In this document: one piece after another, positions 45,264 through 53,475 of the stretch
How positions within the stretch are numbered: the first letter of the stretch is position 1
Layout of the letters: each line of letters opens with the position of its first letter
DNA from: Reichenbachiella agarivorans
Lineage (GTDB): Bacteria > Bacteroidota > Bacteroidia > Cytophagales > Cyclobacteriaceae
DNA length: 64,000 bases
Assembly: GCF_025502585.1 (NCBI RefSeq)
Contig: NZ_CP106679.1
Coordinates: forward strand, 310,001-374,000
Direction: 5' to 3'
The notes under the pieces: generated by a model
The model's database searches: none
Seen by the model: only the letters and a program-made list of their open reading frames with translations
What the model was told of the DNA's origin: nothing
Made by a program: the position numbers and the translations under genes

Positions 45264-46184
45264 ATGAATAACGGAGTATTGTGGGGGATAGATCTGGGGG
45301 GAACCAAAATCGAAGGAGTAATCCTCGATACGTTGAATCAAAACAAGATTCTATTCAGAGAGCGCGTACCTACAGAAGCCAGCAAAGGATACACTCATGT
45401 ACTCAATCAAGTCAAGCATTTGTTTGATTCCATGGTAGCTCATCAGGGCACACCTCCTACCACATTAGGTATCGGGACACCGGGGACTTTGATACCTAGC
45501 ACTGGACTCATGAAAAACAGCAACGCTGTGGCACTCAATGGCAAACCCATGAGAGATGATCTTTCGCAACTGTTAGATATACAAATAGAAATGGCCAATG
45601 ACGCCAACTGTTTTGCATTGGCAGAAGCCAAATTGGGAGTAGTGAAGGAACTCTACCCAGAGGCAAAAGTCGTATTTGGAGTGATATTGGGGACAGGTGT
45701 CGGAGGCGGTCTAGTTGTGAATGGTCAAGTAATCAATGGTCATCATAGCATTGGCGGAGAGTGGGGTCACAGTTTGCTTCCAGGATTTGAGGGTCGTCAG
45801 TGTTTTTGTGGCAAAACAGGAGACAACGAGAGTATCCTGTCAGGACCATCACTAGAATGGTACTACCATCAACAGACTGGCGTACAAAAGGAACTAAAGG
45901 AAATCGTCGCATTGGCAAGATCCAAATCTGACCATGTAGCTGTACAAACTCTACAAAGACTCACATCTGGTTTTGCACAAGCGATCAGTGTGGTGATTAA
46001 TATCATAGATCCAGATGTGATAGTCATAGGTGGTGGTGTAGGCAACATCGATGAACTGTACTCCGATGGACGTGCAGCAATCAATCAACACATGTTTAAC
46101 CATGATTTTCAAGCAGCCATGGTCAAACCTGCACTAGGTGATAGTGCGGGAGTATTTGGAGCTGCCTTTTTAACAGAGAACTAA
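45264..46184 (+). CDS. ROK-family sugar kinase with incomplete zinc motif
   Basis: A cytoplasmic hexose kinase of 306 residues, normal for the family. The ATP-binding motif DLGGTKIEG is at 10-18, the catalytic Asp is in ANDANCFALAEA, and the second phosphate motif is GTGVGGGLVV. The ROK zinc motif normally reads CxCGxxGCxE; here it is CFCGKTGDNE (near 178-187), so the third cysteine is Asp. The preceding His (GEWGHSLLP) is present. It begins a plus-strand operon with GH88 and a sugar porter, so it probably phosphorylates a neutral hexose (glucose, fructose, mannose or an amino sugar) released from the same glycan. It is not a member of the KdgK family. Confidence 0.85.
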   Translation: MNNGVLWGIDLGGTKIEGVILDTLNQNKILFRERVPTEASKGYTHVLNQVKHLFDSMVAHQGTPPTTLGIGTPGTLIPSTGLMKNSNAVALNGKPMRDDLSQLLDIQIEMANDANCFALAEAKLGVVKELYPEAKVVFGVILGTGVGGGLVVNGQVINGHHSIGGEWGHSLLPGFEGRQCFCGKTGDNESILSGPSLEWYYHQQTGVQKELKEIVALARSKSDHVAVQTLQRLTSGFAQAISVVINIIDPDVIVIGGGVGNIDELYSDGRAAINQHMFNHDFQAAMVKPALGDSAGVFGAAFLTEN

Positions 46185-46249
46185 CATCAGATAATAAACA
46201 TCTTGCTCCGAAAAGATTAAAAACCATAGAAGAGCATAAAACAATACAT

Positions 46250-47482
46250 ATGAAAAATCACATTTTAACAATCGTCCTAGTCGGACTTATCGGTATGGGG
46301 TGCCAACAAAAGCAAAAGGAAGCTTTTGATATCGACAAACAGCTCGATTATTGTGTCTCACAAGCTCAAAAAACGCTTCAACTCATTCCCGATGATTCTG
46401 CTTCTATACCAAGAAATATCCCCAACGGCGCAAAGGATTGGACGTATGTTGAATACAGAGATTGGACGAGTGGTTTTTGGCCAGGTACACTTTGGTATCT
46501 GTATGAATATACGGGAGCGCAAAACCTAAAAGAGGAAGCAAATCAGTTTACTCAATATCTGAAACCACTTTCAGTAGAACCCGCCACAGATCACGACTTG
46601 GGATTTCAAGTATTTTGTAGTGCAGGCAACGGATACCGTCTGACAAACAACCCGGCCTACAAAGAAATGATCCTCAAATCATCAGACACACTCGCTACAC
46701 TCTACAACCCAGTAGTAGGTACAATTCTGTCTTGGCCTGTCAAGACAGAATATCCTCACAACACGATCATTGACAACATGATCAATCTAGAAATGCTGTA
46801 CTGGGCAGCAGAAAATGACGGAACACCCGCATTGAAAGAAATTGCTGTGACACATGCAGACAAAACCATGAATAATCACTTCCGTGACGATTTTTCGGCA
46901 TATCACGTAGTGATCTACGATACTATCACTGGAGAAAAAATCAAAGGCATCACCCACCAAGGGTATGCTGACGAAACCATGTGGGCTAGAGGACAAGGTT
47001 GGGCGATATATGGCTATACCATGATGTACCGAGAGACAAAAAAGCCAGCGTATCTCAAAATGGCACAAAACACGGCACGCATCTATTTGGATAGGTTGCC
47101 TTCAGACATGATCCCTTACTGGGACTTTGACGCGCCAGGCATCCCTGATGCACCTAGAGATGCATCAGCAGCAGCGATAGTTGCTTCGGCATTATTAGAA
47201 TTGTCCTTGTATAGTGAAGAGGCACTGTCAAATGAATATGTGTCTAAGGCCACGGCCATGTTGGAAGAATTGTCCAACAACTACCAGAGCAGGAATAAAA
47301 ATACTGCATTTCTGATGCATTCTACAGGTCACCACCCCAATGGGTCTGAAATCGATGCTTCTATCATCTATGCAGACTATTATTATGTAGAGGCACTTTT
47401 GAGACTGAAAAAACTACAACAAGGAGAACCAATAGTAAATTCTGTATTGGCTAGTTTCCTTCCTAAGAGTAATAAATCATAA
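46250..47482 (+). CDS. GH88 unsaturated glucuronyl hydrolase, lipoprotein
   Basis: Hydrates and releases the 4,5-unsaturated uronic acid left at the non-reducing end by lyases. It has 410 residues. The signal peptide ends in the lipobox IGMGC (Cys18). The alpha/alpha-barrel carries the catalytic Asp in DHDLGFQVF (near 115) and the second Asp in IIDNMINLEMLYWA (near 175), matching the two Asp of Bacillus UGL; the Trp-rich segment ADETMWARGQGWAIYGY is also typical. It is the partner expected for the heparinase-fold lyases of this window and strong evidence that the polymer contains uronic acid. It lies between ROK and permease genes. Confidence 0.93.
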   Translation: MKNHILTIVLVGLIGMGCQQKQKEAFDIDKQLDYCVSQAQKTLQLIPDDSASIPRNIPNGAKDWTYVEYRDWTSGFWPGTLWYLYEYTGAQNLKEEANQFTQYLKPLSVEPATDHDLGFQVFCSAGNGYRLTNNPAYKEMILKSSDTLATLYNPVVGTILSWPVKTEYPHNTIIDNMINLEMLYWAAENDGTPALKEIAVTHADKTMNNHFRDDFSAYHVVIYDTITGEKIKGITHQGYADETMWARGQGWAIYGYTMMYRETKKPAYLKMAQNTARIYLDRLPSDMIPYWDFDAPGIPDAPRDASAAAIVASALLELSLYSEEALSNEYVSKATAMLEELSNNYQSRNKNTAFLMHSTGHHPNGSEIDASIIYADYYYVEALLRLKKLQQGEPIVNSVLASFLPKSNKS

Positions 47483-47530
47483 ATTAGATATTGGCAGAAT
47501 TAAATTCTACCAAATCAAACCCACAAAAGC

Positions 47531-48856
47531 ATGAACAAAAGACTTATTTATTACTCCATAGTCGTCGCGATGGCGGGCTTTCTCTTTGGATTCGATACGG
47601 TCGTGATCTCTGGAGCCAACCTACCTATCAAAGAACTGTGGCAAACCTCTGAATGGTTTCATGGCACTTTTATCATGTCCATGGCTTTGTGGGGGACTGT
47701 CATCGGAGCATTGATAGCAGGGTTTCCTACTGACAAATTTGGTAGAAAAAACACCCTTATTGGTATTGGAGTTCTATACTTCGTATCGGCCATTGGATCA
47801 GGATTAGCGACTGACCCCTACATGTTTTCATTTTTCAGATTCATAGGGGGGCTAGGTGTAGGCATCTCTTCGATCGCCGCACCTACCTACATCTCTGAGA
47901 TATCCTCAGCCAACAACCGCGGAAAACTGGGTGCTCTGTATCAATTCAACATCGTGTTTGGTATACTGATCGCTTTCATCTCCAACTACCTACTCAAAGG
48001 AGTCGGTGGAGCCAATGACTGGCGATGGATGCTTGGGATCGAGGGATTGCCAGCGATTATTTACACAGTCATGGTATTTGGTATTCCCAAAAGCCCAAGA
48101 TGGCTGGTATTGCACAAAAATGATGAGGCTGCAGCACTAAAAGTATTGCAAAAAACCTCGACCGCAGAAGAAGCTCAAGCAATCTTGGTTGACATCAGAT
48201 TGGATCAAGAACAAACGAAGGACGATGTATCGAGTGTATTCTCCAAAAAATACAAGGTATCCTTACTGCTGGCCTTTTTGATTGCTTTTTTCAATCAATT
48301 GTCAGGCATCAATTTCATCCTCTACTATGCTCCAGAGATACTAGAAAAAGCAGGATTTGCCACATCTGATTCTCTGTTTAGCTCCATAGCCATCGGGTTG
48401 GTCAATCTGATATTCACCATCGCAGGGATGTACCTGATCGACCGAGCAGGAAGAAAGCAACTCATGTATATAGGTTCGTTTGGCTATATCATTAGCCTTT
48501 TGATGGTCGCCTATGGCTTCTACACCGAAGCTACCGCCAGCTTCAAACTTGCCTTCATTCTCCTGTTCATTGCATCACATGCCATAGGACAAGGTGCAGT
48601 GATATGGGTGTTTATCTCCGAGATATTCCCCAACAGGGTACGGGCTTATGGACAAGCTTGGGGCTGTGGCATCCACTGGGTATTTGCAGCATTGATCACC
48701 TTATTTGGTGCAGTATTGATTCATGTATTCGAACCATGGATGATCTTCGCGCTATTCGGTGGCTTGATGGTATTGCAGCTTGTTTTTGTACATTTCATGA
48801 TGCCTGAAACCAAAGGAAAGTCACTCGAACAACTTGAAAAAGAATTAGTTAAATAA
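47531..48856 (+). CDS. Sugar-porter-family MFS permease
   Basis: A 441-residue inner-membrane sugar:H+ symporter with 12 predicted helices. Sugar-porter signatures are GFDTVVISGA in helix 1, the loop GFPTDKFGRKN, the motif PKSPRWLVLHKND, QLSGINFILYYAPEI in helix 7, DRAGRKQL, and PETKGKSLEQLE at the C-terminus. Family members carry xylose, galactose, glucose or similar free sugars. With the ROK kinase in one operon, a hexose liberated from the polysaccharide is the likely cargo. It differs from the FucP permease, so at least two sugars are taken up separately. A strong terminator follows at 48964. Confidence 0.93.
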   Translation: MNKRLIYYSIVVAMAGFLFGFDTVVISGANLPIKELWQTSEWFHGTFIMSMALWGTVIGALIAGFPTDKFGRKNTLIGIGVLYFVSAIGSGLATDPYMFSFFRFIGGLGVGISSIAAPTYISEISSANNRGKLGALYQFNIVFGILIAFISNYLLKGVGGANDWRWMLGIEGLPAIIYTVMVFGIPKSPRWLVLHKNDEAAALKVLQKTSTAEEAQAILVDIRLDQEQTKDDVSSVFSKKYKVSLLLAFLIAFFNQLSGINFILYYAPEILEKAGFATSDSLFSSIAIGLVNLIFTIAGMYLIDRAGRKQLMYIGSFGYIISLLMVAYGFYTEATASFKLAFILLFIASHAIGQGAVIWVFISEIFPNRVRAYGQAWGCGIHWVFAALITLFGAVLIHVFEPWMIFALFGGLMVLQLVFVHFMMPETKGKSLEQLEKELVK

Positions 48857-48963
48857 TAGTAGTAAATGCCTGAAGTCAAGTAATAATCAATCGTAGATTA
48901 AGTAATTAGTTTTAGTGTTTGGTAATAGTTTGAATTAAGATTAATTATTTGAGGACAGGTAAT

Positions 48964-49002
48964 AGGTGGGTTACTTCTCTTGGGAAGTTTCCCACCTTTT
49001 TT
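48964..49002 (+). terminator. Intrinsic terminator of ROK-GH88-MFS operon
   Basis: The stem is AGGTGGG (48964-48970) with CCCACCT (48991-48997), a 2x2 internal loop, then ACTTC (48973-48977) with GAAGT (48984-48988); six T follow. The gap 48857-49174 holds this, the convergent terminator at 49095, and a small palindrome CCTGC-CTTT-GCAGG (49033-49046); no gene. Confidence 0.92.
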
Positions 49003-49094
49003 ATCCCCCTTAGCTAAAACAGTCTCGTCGTACCTGCCTTTGCAGGCAATAAAATTGTCGTGCTTCTTCAATCTTTGTTTCTTCCAGTCAGTAC

Positions 49095-49121
49095 AAAAAA
49101 AGAAGTCGGACATTGCCGACT
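49095..49121 (-). terminator. Intrinsic terminator of beta-helix gene
   Basis: The stem is AGTCGG (49104-49109) with CCGACT (49116-49121), 6-base loop; on the minus strand it runs into TCTTTTTTT. It lies about 54 bp after the beta-helix stop and converges on the MFS operon terminator, so the two opposing units are insulated. Confidence 0.85.
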
Positions 49122-49174
49122 CCTCTTCTATATCTACAACAGATTTTTCTCCCTACCTGCTTTTGATGTATTGA

Positions 49175-51334
49175 TTACTCCTTAACTAATCTAAGAGTTT
49201 TACTGTCATTTGCTCCTTCTAATTTGAGCAGATAGATGCCAGCACTGTATTGTTTTACGTCTATGGCCAATTCTTCGACGGCTGGATCAAAGACATCTCG
49301 TTGAAGCATGCCTCCCCTCACATCAAAAAGCATATAGCTGCTAAATCCTTTGTCCTTGACTAGGATTTTAAAAGTCTCCATCGCAGGATTAGGATATATT
49401 GTCAATTCGTTTGTCAATATACTTGGGTCTACGGTCTCCTGACTGACTACTCTGGCGCTGCTTACATTGTCAAAGCGCCATTGTTGGTTTTGATTGGTGC
49501 TGCTAGACGCCCATAAATACACGTTTTGATTTATTGCGCCTCCATTCCCTCCGTCAATAGAAAAGTTGGTGCCACGTTTTTGTAATCTGTAGTGTCCATT
49601 GCCTGCATCTATTTTTTGCCACTGTTGAGCATAATTACTTGACGAACACGTCTTTAGAGTCACATCTTGTCCATTGGATCCTCCACTCCCTCCATCAAGG
49701 CATACTGTAGTGTTTAGTTTTTGATAAGAATAATAACCCCCACCACGATCGATCTCAGTCCAAGTCAGGTTGGCATGTTGTACATAAGTATAGAGCTCAA
49801 CTGACCTACCTACCACTGCACCTACTCCACCGTCGATGGCGTAGTTTGTTGCGTTTCGTTTGACGAGCTGAAAATCCCCTCCAAACGAAGGACAGTTTGA
49901 CGAACTGCTAATGCTGTTGTTGGATCCGCTATTGGTTACTGTACCACAAGACTCCCCTGTTATATAGTTCGTGCCTGATGCTATGACAATCGGATAGTTT
50001 GTGAAGTTTTCTATATCTACATGATAACCTGAATGATTATTCTGCGATGCGTTACTTCCATTCAAGAAACGAATGTTTTTGTGATCACCACCCATTTGTA
50101 TTTTTAGGTTTTGATTCACTGTGGCTTCAGAACTCCTCAGCGTAACATTGGAATAATCACTCCCAATGTATGCCACACTTTTACTCCCGTTGTAGTACGC
50201 ATCTACCGCAGGGATAATCGTGATGTCCGCATGAAAGCCATTATCATTGTCATAAGTGCTTTGATATACAGGGCCAAATGCCGCATCGGCTCTACAATTG
50301 ACCACATTTCCTGAGCCAATTGCATATCCCTGCTCACAGCCAATGATCGTACATCCTTCGACGTATTTGGTTCCAGTAGCATGTGCCAGCGTCACTCCTG
50401 TTCTCATGTATTTGACTGTGCAGTTGAGCACAGTAGGATTAGAGGTACCTCTTTCATATCCGACACCATTGATGACTGTCTCTCCTGCATTGTAGGCGCG
50501 GATTCCACCTTCACCCAAACTCATCATGTATCCCGCAGGAAGTTTATATCCCCAGACGGTCATGAAATCCACGTTATCCGCTGGTGAACCTGTGCCTTCC
50601 TCGTCCAACATATCATCGGTAGTCCGCATTTCACCTTCTACATTGCACCCTTCGACCGTAGGGTTGCTAGCTGCCTGCATAAAAATGGCATGACCATAGG
50701 ATCTATGAATAAATGTACAATTTTTGACGTGATTAGATTCACCTCTGATCAAACATGCGCTGTGTTTCCTATGAGAAATCACGGGTCCTCCACCCTTGCC
50801 AAAAGCATCTCCGTACCCATAGGGATAAGAACCTTTGACTGTCACATGAAAACCCTCGATTCTGTTGCCAGATCCGTCCATGACTAGGTTGCATGCTGAC
50901 TTGCTTGGGTTGTCATTTACAGAGCCATTATCCACCAATGTTAGATTTTTGAGTACATTGTTGTTGCCTATGATCTGCATTTCATACACGTTGTAGTTAC
51001 CAAAGGACTGAAACACCGCTGTGGAGACATTGATAGTCACACCTGTAAAATCATAGGTACTGTTGTTTCCCTCAAAGAGAAAAAGAACCTTTGAGATTCT
51101 ACCCACTACATCGGATTGATCTGAGTACAATCCGTTGGCCACATCCGCTGCGGTGACAGAGTATGTACCTGGAGCCAATTTGACATTGGCATTGTTGTCA
51201 TCAAGGTATGGCTTCAAAGCACTGAGCGAATAAACTGTCGTCTGTGCATGAGAAACCAATCCAAAAAACATGAGGCATACGGTGGCTTTCATACACCATA
51301 GCCAAGTTTGGCTGATTGTAATTTTAGTTTTCAT
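49175..51334 (-). CDS. Type IX-secreted right-handed beta-helix enzyme with ricin-type lectin domain
   Basis: A 719-residue extracellular protein, probably the polysaccharide-cutting enzyme released or displayed outside the cell. It has a signal peptide (to about VSHAQ, residue 31), a right-handed parallel beta-helix (about 35-480, with rungs such as NNVLKNLTLVDNG, SNHVKNCTFIHRS and NPTVLNCTVKYMRTG), and a ricin-B-like domain (about 490-630) with three repeats carrying TWTEI, QQWQKI and QQWRFD. It ends in a type A type IX secretion domain (about 650-719: LTIYPNPAMETFKI, SAGIYLLKLE). PL6-like or other beta-helix lyase is plausible; the family is not certain. It is the only protein here with this export tag and is a separate unit. 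Confidence 0.8.
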   Translation of the reverse strand: MKTKITISQTWLWCMKATVCLMFFGLVSHAQTTVYSLSALKPYLDDNNANVKLAPGTYSVTAADVANGLYSDQSDVVGRISKVLFLFEGNNSTYDFTGVTINVSTAVFQSFGNYNVYEMQIIGNNNVLKNLTLVDNGSVNDNPSKSACNLVMDGSGNRIEGFHVTVKGSYPYGYGDAFGKGGGPVISHRKHSACLIRGESNHVKNCTFIHRSYGHAIFMQAASNPTVEGCNVEGEMRTTDDMLDEEGTGSPADNVDFMTVWGYKLPAGYMMSLGEGGIRAYNAGETVINGVGYERGTSNPTVLNCTVKYMRTGVTLAHATGTKYVEGCTIIGCEQGYAIGSGNVVNCRADAAFGPVYQSTYDNDNGFHADITIIPAVDAYYNGSKSVAYIGSDYSNVTLRSSEATVNQNLKIQMGGDHKNIRFLNGSNASQNNHSGYHVDIENFTNYPIVIASGTNYITGESCGTVTNSGSNNSISSSSNCPSFGGDFQLVKRNATNYAIDGGVGAVVGRSVELYTYVQHANLTWTEIDRGGGYYSYQKLNTTVCLDGGSGGSNGQDVTLKTCSSSNYAQQWQKIDAGNGHYRLQKRGTNFSIDGGNGGAINQNVYLWASSSTNQNQQWRFDNVSSARVVSQETVDPSILTNELTIYPNPAMETFKILVKDKGFSSYMLFDVRGGMLQRDVFDPAVEELAIDVKQYSAGIYLLKLEGANDSKTLRLVKE

Positions 51335-51753
51335 AATTATGCTTTATTTAATTTTAGTTTTTAAGTCTTAGGTATTGGCCAATTGACAAATACCAAAAGT
51401 GCGCTAGGACTGAATGATCGGATTGGATCAAAATTCAATCGACTAAAAACACTCACTGATACAAAAGCATATAGTAGGGAGGTAGAAAGAAGGTAGTTAC
51501 CTTACTATCCAAAAATCTGGTTGTTTGCATTGATCTGATGTTTAAGTAAAGGTTGTGAAACAGCAACAACTACTCTCTGCCATACCATGAACAGAGATAA
51601 ATAGTTAAACTTCAACTACTCAACCTAATTCGTTGTTGGTTCAATTTCCTCATTTGATCATCCAACTCATATCAACTATCAACCAATATGTGTAAAACAA
51701 GGCTCCTTAAAAATGTGACAAATCGCGAAAAAGCAAGCTCTCAATCAAACTGT
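51335..51753. other. Upstream region of beta-helix gene
   Basis: About 420 bp without a gene. A palindrome AAGGTA-GT-TACCTT lies at 51490-51503 and may be an operator. I do not find the ATGAATYATA element seen upstream of susC. The promoter for the beta-helix gene must be here but I cannot place it. Confidence 0.4.
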
Positions 51754-51758
51754 ATAAC

Positions 51759-51798
51759 AAAAAAGGGCCATACCGATGAAACATCGACATGGCCCTTT
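51759..51798 (-). terminator. Intrinsic terminator of the 51824-63594 operon
   Basis: The stem is AAAGGGCCAT (51762-51771) with ATGGCCCTTT (51789-51798), then CGATG (51774-51778) with CATCG (51782-51786) and loop AAA. On the minus strand it ends in six T. It starts about 25 bp after the GH39 stop and closes the seven-gene operon. Confidence 0.92.
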
Positions 51799-51823
51799 CT
51801 CCACATAATCGCACACAACGATT

Positions 51824-53467
51824 TTAATCTATTTGTTCGATGAGCATGACGCTCCAGGGACTAATTTTCTGCTCTAGGATCAACTTCCCCTTTTCATCTG
51901 CACTCACCAGACTGGTCTTGAGGGTAGATGCAGCCTGCTTCATTACCTTAGCTTGCTCACGTGTAGGAGGCTCTGGTTGTCCCATATTCTGCCAGTAGTG
52001 GTAGATATTGCCATGATCTCTGTCCAGTATTTCTATCTTGAACATCGCACCTGGTTTCAGATCAGAAAGCACGATGGATAGATCCTTTGCGCTTCCCTTA
52101 GCCATATCTGCATAACTCATGTTGCCTGCAGGTACTGCTCCATTTGCCTCTTTGGGGTAGTTGTATGCCAAGGCCACCACCTTGCCACTACCCGATTTTC
52201 TGGTCACAAAAAGATGCTCTTCTTGAGATAGCACTTCATCCCCCAGCTGATGCAGCATACGATAAGCATGATAGGATGGCTTGACGAATCCTTGATAATT
52301 GATCATTCCAAAACCACCATGAAAGATACTCGCTGCGCCTCCCTTTTCTTCGAAAATATCTGTAAAGGTCCAAAAAGCCAATGAATGAGTCAATCCGATA
52401 CAATCCAAATTGGTCTTGACGATATAGGCAGCTGCAGGCAGGAGATCGTGCATCCTGTCACGACTACTTGGACTGGTATTCCACTCTGTGAGGTGAATTT
52501 CAGCTTTAGGATAGGCACTTTTTGCTATAGTCGCATTGAGCCACTCCAAATCATCTTTGGTAGACCCAACATATCGAGTCAGTCCCTTGCCTTTGCCTGT
52601 CTCTGGATTGAAGGCGTAATCTGTAGGATATGGATGACAACTCACAAAATCGACTGGCAAACTTTCTTTTTGACAAAAAGCCAGAAAATCCTCAATCCAT
52701 ACTCCATGCCATTCCAACGAATTGATGTCATCAGTAGCAAAGAGCGCATCAGAGATACTGCGATCTTCTCGCTGTCCCTTGTATCGATCATCCGGCACAA
52801 AATTGCTCGTCGAAGGTCCACCTACTTTTAATTGACTGTTTACCGATTTTACAGCCAGCGCAGACTGCTTGTACAGTTCAAAATATTGTGCTTTGGTTCC
52901 ATCAAAAAAGCCCCAATCTAAGTTGGGTTCATTCCATACTTCAAAATACCATGTTGATACTTCATCAATCCCATAGCGATCCACGCAGTGTTGGGTAAAA
53001 GCCTTGACCAAATCATGCCACATACCAAAAGTTTCTTCTTTAGGTGTCACCCGTGCCTTCCACCAAAACACCGTCTGGCTGCTATCTGCTGCCAATGGCT
53101 CTGGAAAAAAGCCCAATTCTACAAAGGGACGTACTTGGAGATCGAGCATGCGATCAAACAAGTCATCAATGTACTGCCAGTTGTAAGTGATCTTTCCGTC
53201 CTTTTCGAAGACTGGAAACATATCATCGTGAAAGAGACCATGAAAACGTACATATTCAAACCCACAATCTTGCTGTACTGTTTCGAGTTGCTCCAACCAT
53301 CCAGCGCGCAATCCCTCATTGGCACGTCCTGCGCCCACACATTTACTCCAATAATGCTCAAATGCCTGCCCTTGGGAAGTAGCACTCACTTTTGTCTTCT
53401 TCTGCGCCCATAGCCCTGTCGCCATGAGCACAAGTGTCCATATCAATACTTGTGTCTTTCTATTCAT
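51824..53467 (-). CDS. GH39-family glycoside hydrolase
   Basis: A retaining (beta/alpha)8-barrel glycosidase with a C-terminal beta-domain, 547 residues. The acid/base Glu is in FEVWNEPNLDWGF (near 179) and the nucleophile Glu in HLTEWNTSPSSRD (near 326); YVRFHGLFHDDM near the N-terminus is also family-typical. The signal peptide is MNRKTQVLIWTLVLMATGLW with cleavage near AQ. Known GH39 activities are beta-xylosidase and alpha-L-iduronidase, the latter attractive next to heparinase-fold lyases and sulfatases, but sequence does not decide. It is last in the operon, 8 bp after the heparinase-fold gene. Confidence 0.9.
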   Translation of the reverse strand: MNRKTQVLIWTLVLMATGLWAQKKTKVSATSQGQAFEHYWSKCVGAGRANEGLRAGWLEQLETVQQDCGFEYVRFHGLFHDDMFPVFEKDGKITYNWQYIDDLFDRMLDLQVRPFVELGFFPEPLAADSSQTVFWWKARVTPKEETFGMWHDLVKAFTQHCVDRYGIDEVSTWYFEVWNEPNLDWGFFDGTKAQYFELYKQSALAVKSVNSQLKVGGPSTSNFVPDDRYKGQREDRSISDALFATDDINSLEWHGVWIEDFLAFCQKESLPVDFVSCHPYPTDYAFNPETGKGKGLTRYVGSTKDDLEWLNATIAKSAYPKAEIHLTEWNTSPSSRDRMHDLLPAAAYIVKTNLDCIGLTHSLAFWTFTDIFEEKGGAASIFHGGFGMINYQGFVKPSYHAYRMLHQLGDEVLSQEEHLFVTRKSGSGKVVALAYNYPKEANGAVPAGNMSYADMAKGSAKDLSIVLSDLKPGAMFKIEILDRDHGNIYHYWQNMGQPEPPTREQAKVMKQAASTLKTSLVSADEKGKLILEQKISPWSVMLIEQID

Positions 53468-53475
53468 ACTTATGT

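Noticed and set aside
49033-49046. Small palindrome CCTGC-CTTT-GCAGG between two terminators
   Set aside because: Short, no T-run, and the region already has convincing terminators in both directions. Could be a leftover repeat; no support for function.
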